Under the pieces are notes generated by a model. It did not search any database. It saw only the letters and a program-made list of their open reading frames with translations, and was not told where the DNA came from. DNA of 18,013 nt from an uncultured Prevotellaceae bacterium (GTDB lineage Bacteria > Bacteroidota > Bacteroidia > Bacteroidales > Bacteroidaceae). Where the stretch lies: contig USTH01000030.1 in assembly GCA_900557555.1 (NCBI GenBank), forward strand, positions 1 through 18,013. The letters run 5' to 3'. Positions 13,631-18,013 of this stretch are shown piece by piece. How positions within the stretch are numbered: position 1 is the stretch's first letter; the number at the start of each line of letters is the position of its first letter. The position numbers and the translations under genes were made by a program.

Positions 13631-14713
13631 ATGGCAGCAGCGCAACACAAGCCGTTCAAGACCTATCCCCTGCTCAGACCGCTCGCATGGGTCTACCGTC
13701 AAGTCATGAGGCAACGCAACAGCAGATTTGATGACGGCAGACTGAAGACCGAAGCATTCGGTCTGCCCGTAATCAGCGTGGGAAACATCAGCGTGGGCGG
13801 AACAGGCAAGACCCCCATGTGTGCCTACCTGGTGGAGCTGCTCTGCAACACAGGCCACTCGCCCGCACTTCTGTCGCGCGGCTACGGACGCACGACCAAA
13901 GGCTTCCGCAAAGTGACATCGGCCGCCACGGCGGCCACGGTAGGCGATGAGCCGCTGGAACTGTACAAGCGTCACCGTGGCACAGTTGCAGTATATGTTT
14001 GCGAAGACAGGTGCGAGGGCGCACATCGCATTATTGCCGAAAATAACGGCACCGACGTTCTGGTACTCGACGATGCCTACCAACATCGCTACATTGACCG
14101 TGACCTCAACATAATGCTTACCGACTGCAACCGTCTGTACACCCGCGATAAAGTAATGCCAGAGGGGCGTCTGCGAGAAGACCCCAGCGGAGCAAAACGG
14201 GCAGATGTCGTTATAGTCACCAAGTGCAGGCCTGACATGACAGAAGGCCAAGCCACGGCCATCAGAAACGAGCTCGGCCTCCAGCCTTGCCAACAGCTGT
14301 TCTTCACAACCATAAAGTATGCCGCACCAACAAGCCCCTATCCCGACACCAGAACCGAAGAATCTGCCACAAGCCTAAAGAATGCAAAGGTCCTCGTCTT
14401 TACAGGAATAGCAAACCCCACCTCCCTTACAGGCCATTACTCACACAGATGCGCCTCTGTCAAGACACTGGCTTTTGGTGATCACCATGCCTTCAGTTCC
14501 AACGACATAAGGCACATTGCGGAGGCTGCTGCCGATGCCGACATTGTCATCACAACTGCAAAGGACTTTCAACGGCTGCCTCTGAACTTGCCACAAAGCC
14601 TGAAACAGAAACTACTTGTACAACACATTTCCGTAGGGTTTCTCTTTGACCAGCAGGAACAGTTCAACGACATCGTCAGACTAACCATTGACAAATACAA
14701 AACAAAACCATAG
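13631..14713 (+). CDS. lpxK: tetraacyldisaccharide 4'-kinase
   Basis: LpxK phosphorylates the 4' position of the tetraacyldisaccharide 1-phosphate to give lipid IVA, a late step of lipid A synthesis at the inner membrane. The 360-residue protein has the Walker A loop VGGTGKT at residues 55-61 inside ISVGNISVGGTGKTP, followed by LLSRGYGR, and DDAYQHRYIDRDLNIML around residues 141-157 (ATP/Mg and catalytic region; DDAFQHR-type motif with Tyr for Phe). The N terminus (LLRPLAWVYRQVM) is the hydrophobic helix used for membrane contact. Its presence shows the cell makes lipopolysaccharide or lipooligosaccharide. It is the middle gene of sppA-lpxK-thiL. Confidence 0.96.
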   Translation: MAAAQHKPFKTYPLLRPLAWVYRQVMRQRNSRFDDGRLKTEAFGLPVISVGNISVGGTGKTPMCAYLVELLCNTGHSPALLSRGYGRTTKGFRKVTSAATAATVGDEPLELYKRHRGTVAVYVCEDRCEGAHRIIAENNGTDVLVLDDAYQHRYIDRDLNIMLTDCNRLYTRDKVMPEGRLREDPSGAKRADVVIVTKCRPDMTEGQATAIRNELGLQPCQQLFFTTIKYAAPTSPYPDTRTEESATSLKNAKVLVFTGIANPTSLTGHYSHRCASVKTLAFGDHHAFSSNDIRHIAEAAADADIVITTAKDFQRLPLNLPQSLKQKLLVQHISVGFLFDQQEQFNDIVRLTIDKYKTKP

Positions 14714-14739
14714 ACAAAACACTACACACTCATTCTCTT

Positions 14740-15798
14740 ATGGCACGCACAGAAATATCCACACTTGGCGAATTTGGTCTGATAGACCACCTCACTAAAG
14801 ACATAAAGCCTATTAATGCCTCTACAGTTAAGGGCATAGGCGACGACTGCGCCGTTATCAACCCTGGCAACATGCAGACTCTCATAAGCACCGACCTGCT
14901 GCTTGAGGGCGTGCATTTCGACCTCACCTACGTGCCACTCAAACACCTGGGCTACAAGGCAGCAATGGTCAACATCTCTGACATCTATGCCATGAATGCC
15001 ACCCCCACCCAAATGGTTGTAAGCCTTGGCATCAGCAAGCGTTTCTGCATCGAAGACCTCGAACAACTGTATGAAGGCATACGGCAGGCATGCAAAAACC
15101 ACGAGGTGGACATTGTGGGCGGCGACACCACATCATCGCTCACCGGTCTCACTATAAGTATCACTGTTGTGGGACAAGCCACGGCCAACGACATAGTATG
15201 CCGTTCGGGCGCCAAAGACACCGACCTGATATGCGTGAGTGGCGATCTGGGGGCAGCCTATATGGGACTGCAACTGCTGGAGCGTGAAAAATCTGTGTTC
15301 CAAACACAGAGCAAACAATACAAAAACGAGGAGGCAGAGTTCAAGCCAGATTTTGCCGGCAAAGAGTATCTGCTGGAACGCCAGCTCAAACCAGAGGCCC
15401 GCGGTGACATCATCAGGAAACTCAAGGAAGCCGATATCAAGCCCACGTCAATGATAGACATCTCTGACGGCCTGTCATCAGAACTGCTGCACATCTGCCA
15501 CCAGAGCCATGTGGGGTGCTCCGTGTATGAGGAACGGATACCCATTGACTACCAGACTTCAATGCTGGCAGAACAGTTCAACCTAAACCCGCTCACATGC
15601 GCCCTCAATGGTGGAGAAGACTATGAACTGCTCTTTACCACAGCACTGTCTGACTACGAAAAAGTGCGCGAAATCGAAGGAATACACATCATAGGCCGCA
15701 TTGAAAAAGAGTCTATCGGATGCCAGCTCATCATGCGCAGCGGTGACGAATACCCGCTCAAAGCACAAGGATGGAATCACATGGACAACGAGGAATAA
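14740..15798 (+). CDS. thiL: thiamine-monophosphate kinase
   Basis: ThiL phosphorylates thiamine monophosphate to thiamine diphosphate, the last step of cofactor synthesis. The 352-residue protein shows the expected metal and ATP motifs: IGDDCAV (33-39), STDLLLEGVHFD (50-61), VGGDTTS (about 125-131), MIDISDGLSSELLHI (about 239-253) and NGGEDYELLF (about 290-299). The length is normal. It is co-directional with sppA and lpxK. In Bacteroides, as I recall, a purine nucleoside phosphorylase gene lies between lpxK and thiL; here none is present. A hairpin follows 18 bases after the stop. Confidence 0.95.
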   Translation: MARTEISTLGEFGLIDHLTKDIKPINASTVKGIGDDCAVINPGNMQTLISTDLLLEGVHFDLTYVPLKHLGYKAAMVNISDIYAMNATPTQMVVSLGISKRFCIEDLEQLYEGIRQACKNHEVDIVGGDTTSSLTGLTISITVVGQATANDIVCRSGAKDTDLICVSGDLGAAYMGLQLLEREKSVFQTQSKQYKNEEAEFKPDFAGKEYLLERQLKPEARGDIIRKLKEADIKPTSMIDISDGLSSELLHICHQSHVGCSVYEERIPIDYQTSMLAEQFNLNPLTCALNGGEDYELLFTTALSDYEKVREIEGIHIIGRIEKESIGCQLIMRSGDEYPLKAQGWNHMDNEE

Positions 15799-15816
15799 CA
15801 CACACTTTCATTCCAA

Positions 15817-15871
15817 GCAGAAGCCCAAACACTTTGAGATTAAACCAATCTGCAAGTGTCCGGGCTTCTGC
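15817..15871. terminator. long three-helix hairpin between convergent genes
   Basis: A fully ordered stem: GCAGAAGCCC pairs with GGGCTTCTGC (10 bp), then a 2x2 internal loop (AA/CC), ACACTT with AAGTGT (6 bp), a 2x2 loop (TG/GC), AGATT with AATCT (5 bp) and the loop AAACC. It lies between the thiL stop and the minus-strand DUF4369 gene stop. There is no good U tract on either side, so a bidirectional terminator is likely but unproven. Confidence 0.55.
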
Positions 15872-15908
15872 GTGCATTGAAACGTGTATTGTTGTTAATC
15901 CTCCTATG

Positions 15909-16625
15909 TCATGGGAAATTACCTTGCATCAGCTGCATGTTGTATTGAGCATCGCGAACGTAAATCCGCACCTCAGGATTGTCCAAAAACGACTTGGGAA
16001 CCCGTTTCAGTATCTTGGCTATCTGCGGCGTTATGACCGGATAGAAATACCGCGATGTATATTCCTGAAAATATGCAGTCCCAAGCACGTTGTCGGAGTT
16101 GTCGATGATAAACGCTGTCCAAAGTTTGTCGAGCCTGTCTTGAAGTTGCACCGCCCTCCTCTCCATGCCGGCATAGGACTCTGGCGTGGCATCACGGATT
16201 ATGAGGCGCGCCATATCGCGCGACGTACTCTGAATCTCATTTTGCAGGCGCGAGTTCTCTCGCAGAAACTTATATAGCCTTTCGTTGAGCGAACCGCCCT
16301 TGACCACACTTTCCGCATCCGTAAACTTTATCGAAATTTCACCTGTCTCGATAACCAACGGAAGCAAACTGTGGTCTCCTATATATAACTGGGCAATACA
16401 GACAGTGTCTAGTACCCCCTCAAACCCAAACCTGCCGTGGCTGACCTCTGACGAATCATAGGAACACAGACCCTGGTTTGACGGAACCTTCAAATAGAAA
16501 GTGCTGCCCTCATAACCATCGACCGAGGAACTTCCCAAAATGTTATACTGGTCGCTACACGATGAGGTCACCAGAGCCAAAACTCCTGCAATCCATAAAA
16601 TATGTCTGCTCCAAATGCTTCTCAT
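15909..16625 (-). CDS. DUF4369-domain lipoprotein
   Basis: This 238-residue protein has a lipoprotein signal peptide ending in VTSSC (Cys24), so it should be anchored to the outer or inner membrane. Residues about 28-110 (YNILGSSSVDGYEGSTFYLKV, then GRFGFEG) fit the DUF4369 beta domain that in Bacteroidetes usually precedes a thioredoxin/AhpC domain. Here no thioredoxin domain or CxxC follows; instead there is a helical C-terminal half (about 115-238). Start 16625 is chosen over an ATG 25 codons upstream because the signal peptide begins there and the -7 box lies between the two. It is a single-gene unit. Function is not known. Confidence 0.85.
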   Translation of the reverse strand: MRSIWSRHILWIAGVLALVTSSCSDQYNILGSSSVDGYEGSTFYLKVPSNQGLCSYDSSEVSHGRFGFEGVLDTVCIAQLYIGDHSLLPLVIETGEISIKFTDAESVVKGGSLNERLYKFLRENSRLQNEIQSTSRDMARLIIRDATPESYAGMERRAVQLQDRLDKLWTAFIIDNSDNVLGTAYFQEYTSRYFYPVITPQIAKILKRVPKSFLDNPEVRIYVRDAQYNMQLMQGNFP

Positions 16626-16635
16626 AATCTGAATG

Positions 16636-16643
16636 CAAATATA
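16636..16643 (-). promoter_or_regulatory. -7 box of the DUF4369 lipoprotein gene
   Basis: On the minus strand TATATTTG matches TAnnTTTG, with TTTG about 23 bases further upstream (16667-16670) as a possible -33 element. The RNA would start only a few bases before the ATG at 16625, so the message may be almost leaderless. Confidence 0.65.
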
Positions 16644-16769
16644 AACGATAAAAACGAAACCTGAAACAAAAAACAACGACATTAAACGGCATTTTAGCAT
16701 ACTTTTGTTTTTGAACTTTCCACATTACTATATTTTAACAAAAATCTGTGAGCCACACCGTGGACCATG

Positions 16770-17050
16770 GAAACGAAAAAAGCCTGAATGCCATTATATG
16801 GCAAACAGGCTATCATGGGGGTCGTTCCTTTACAACAAAGGACAAGTAAATGTTCGCAACCGTTTTGCAATAATCAGAAGATGGTGGTCGTTGCACCAAT
16901 TCCGAATACCTACCTAAATGAAGCGTTCTCTTTAGATTACATTTGAACAGACAATCAGAGTCACTCCGTCTCTTTCTGAACAGCACTTTCGGCAAACTAC
17001 CGCACCAAGCAACTTTCTTGGCATAAGGACCACAAGCCGTCAAAAAAACA
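16770..17050 (-). ncRNA. candidate structured ncRNA, about 280 nt
   Basis: On the minus strand a perfect -7 box (TAACTTTG, 17056-17063) is followed, about 280 bases later, by a strong terminator (16775-16811). In between, several local stems can be drawn: CCAAG/CTTGG, AGAC/GTCT around GGAGTGACTC, GTGGTC/GACCAC bringing distant parts together, GCAAC/GTTGC, and CCTTT/AAAGG near the end. The overlapping 148-codon frame (16813-17259) starts far upstream of the box, has no domain or ribosome site, and looks spurious. Size, promoter and terminator fit a 6S-like RNA or the Bacteroidales-1 RNA class, but I could not confirm either. Confidence 0.5.
16775..16811 (-). terminator. terminator of the candidate ncRNA
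   Basis: AGCCTG pairs with CAGGCT and, after an AA/AA 2x2 loop, TGCCAT with ATGGCA around a 3-base loop. On the minus strand the stem is followed by TTTTTTC. This is a textbook Rho-independent terminator pointing leftward. Confidence 0.85.
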
Positions 17051-17055
17051 CAGCG

Positions 17056-17063
17056 CAAAGTTA
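17056..17063 (-). promoter_or_regulatory. -7 box of the candidate ncRNA
   Basis: TAACTTTG on the minus strand matches TAnnTTTG. Upstream on that strand the motif TGTCATT occurs twice (TGTCATTTCTGG and TGTCATTATGG). No canonical -33 TTTG is seen. Confidence 0.55.
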
Positions 17064-17102
17064 GCACCATAATGACACTTTTCATACCAGAAATGACACA
17101 TA

Positions 17103-17151
17103 TCGTTTGCGTCTGAGGGGCTTCGCCTGAACTTTCGTTTGCGTCTGACGC
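17103..17151 (+). repeat. 14-bp direct repeat and palindrome
   Basis: TCGTTTGCGTCTGA occurs at 17103-17116 and again at 17135-17148. The second copy is extended to the palindrome GCGTCTGACGC (17141-17151). It lies between the divergent ncRNA and FKBP promoters and could be an operator, or just a short repeat. Confidence 0.5.
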
Positions 17152-17225
17152 ATGGCAGAGGGCAGCAAAAGCGGAGTTTCTTGTACATTTCAGAATAATT
17201 GCGACATTTTTCCGGTTTTTTGTTT

Positions 17226-17233
17226 TACCTTTG
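17226..17233 (+). promoter_or_regulatory. -7 box of the FKBP gene
   Basis: TACCTTTG matches TAnnTTTG and lies 29 bases before the ATG at 17263. The T-rich stretch upstream is typical, but no exact -33 element is placed at the usual distance. AAGGA at 17242-17246 could serve as a weak ribosome site. Confidence 0.6.
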
Positions 17234-17262
17234 TAAAGAACAAGGATTATCATACACAAATC

Positions 17263-17868
17263 ATGTCAGAAAACAAATACATCAGCGTGAACTACGAACT
17301 CTTCATCGAACACGAAGGAGAGACACCCGTACTGGTTGAGAAAACCAGCAAAGACCACTATTTCAACTTCGTCACGGGGCTTGGTTTTACCCTACCCCTC
17401 TTTGAAGAGAAAATAAAAGACCTTCCCACGGGCGGTAAGTTTGATTTTGTCATAGAATGCGACCAAGCCTACGGCCCATACGACGAGACAAGGGTCAAAG
17501 AGTTGTCAAAAGACATCTTCCGTGGAGGAAACGGACATTTTGACTCCGAGACCATCTATCCAGGCAATGTCATTCCGATGGTCAACGAAGACGGCATGAG
17601 ATTTGACGGCCTGGTGAAAGATATCACCGACACCACCGTTGTCATTGACTTTAATCACGAACTGGCTGGCATGGACCTGCGCTTTCGCGGCGACATCATA
17701 GACAACCACAACGCCACACCAGAAGAAATCAGCACTTTCGTCAACCGCATGTCGGGTGGCGGAGAGGGATGTTGCGGTGGAGACTGTGGTGGCAACTGCG
17801 GTGGAGACTGTTCCCACGACCATCATCACCATGACGGAGGCCACTGCGGCTGTGGACACTGCCACTGA
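17263..17868 (+). CDS. slyD: SlyD-type FKBP peptidyl-prolyl isomerase with Cys/His tail
   Basis: This is a cytoplasmic folding helper that speeds proline isomerisation and, in SlyD, delivers nickel to hydrogenase. The 201-residue protein has the split FKBP fold: residues 1-66 (YISVNYELFIEHEGE, GLGFTLPLFEEKI, LPTGGKFDF), a chaperone insert-in-flap domain (about 67-120), and the closing FKBP strand DFNHELAGMDLRF (129-141). Residues 165-201 form a Gly, Cys and His-rich tail with eight Cys and eight His, as in metal-binding SlyD. Start ATG 17263 is chosen because upstream codons precede the promoter box and lack homology. aroC follows 30 bases later. The symbol is by resemblance; the metal partner is unknown. 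Confidence 0.9.
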   Translation: MSENKYISVNYELFIEHEGETPVLVEKTSKDHYFNFVTGLGFTLPLFEEKIKDLPTGGKFDFVIECDQAYGPYDETRVKELSKDIFRGGNGHFDSETIYPGNVIPMVNEDGMRFDGLVKDITDTTVVIDFNHELAGMDLRFRGDIIDNHNATPEEISTFVNRMSGGGEGCCGGDCGGNCGGDCSHDHHHHDGGHCGCGHCH

Positions 17869-17898
17869 CCCCAGCCTCCAAACATAAGCACACGCCAC

Positions 17899-18013
17899 AT
17901 GAACACATTTGGGAACATCTTTAAGCTAACCTCCTTTGGTGAAAGCCACGGGGCGGCCATAGGCGGAGTGATTGACGGCATGCCGGCTGGCATCGACTTT
18001 GACGAACAGGCAC
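17899..18013 (+). CDS. aroC: chorismate synthase, 5' part
   Basis: The first 38 codons of chorismate synthase, which makes chorismate from EPSP using reduced FMN in the shikimate pathway. The start MNTFGNIFKLTSFGESHGAA and the continuation IGGVIDGMPAG contain the family's first signature (GESHG-x-AIGG). The gene runs off the right edge of the window. It probably shares the FKBP transcript, since only 30 bases separate them and no terminator is seen. Confidence 0.95.
   Translation, partial: MNTFGNIFKLTSFGESHGAAIGGVIDGMPAGIDFDEQA

Noticed and set aside
13610..14293. 227-codon minus-strand frame opposite lpxK
   Set aside because: Mirror frame of lpxK with its Walker A loop; no support for a gene.
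16813..17259. 148-codon minus-strand frame over the candidate ncRNA
   Set aside because: It begins about 200 bases upstream of the -7 box, has no signal, domain or ribosome site, and ends at the terminator hairpin. An ncRNA explains the region better. Codon-level conservation would reverse this.

Overview
The window looks like chromosomal DNA from a Bacteroidales bacterium, most probably Prevotellaceae. Supporting signs are: several intergenic regions carry the Bacteroidetes -7 promoter box TAnnTTTG (boxes at 1512-1519, 1595-1602, 10909-10927, 11778-11785, 16636-16643, 17056-17063, 17226-17233); Shine-Dalgarno sequences are weak; the proteins include a GH84 hexosaminidase with a Por/T9SS-like C-terminal tail, DUF4369 and DUF4890-like secreted proteins, a lysyl-tRNA synthetase with a C-terminal extension, and lpxK, so the cell makes lipid A. 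I identified everything by reading the sequence; no database search was run.

Layout, left to right: (1) 1-347, intergenic with a strong hairpin. (2) 348-1489, minus strand, queC-queF (late preQ1 synthesis for queuosine). (3) 1629-5481, plus strand, lysS, pgi and a HAD phosphatase, ending at a hairpin terminator. (4) 5482-6072, a gene-free block packed with hairpins and repeats. (5) 6073-6603, minus, a secreted Cys/Lys-rich DUF4890-like protein. (6) 6874-9702, minus, a large secreted GH84 beta-N-acetylglucosaminidase with a long leader. (7) 10206-10890, minus, a divIC/ftsB-like cell-division gene translationally coupled to a four-TM protein. (8) 11005-11363, minus, a decayed DUF3791/DUF3990 gene pair (toxin-antitoxin-like). 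(9) 11811-15798, plus, sppA-lpxK-thiL. (10) 15909-16625, minus, a DUF4369 lipoprotein. (11) about 16775-17050, minus, a candidate structured ncRNA with its own promoter box and terminator. (12) 17263 to the end, plus, a SlyD-type FKBP with a Cys/His-rich tail, then the start of aroC.

Most coding content is ordinary housekeeping. The unusual material lies between genes. A dispersed repeat family with the head AACCCAATTCGG(G/T)CGTTAGGACTTAT recurs at least six times, and a longer two-module version occurs at 5757-5893 and, in pieces, at 10119-10199 and 10964-11019. One copy truncates a DUF3990 gene after about 18 native codons. A different element of 75 bp sits in frame inside the neighbouring DUF3791 gene without breaking it. 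Another copy of the head supplies the stop codon of queF. Together these suggest a family of small mobile or recombination-prone elements that remodel gene ends in this genome. The second lead is the candidate ncRNA upstream of the FKBP gene.
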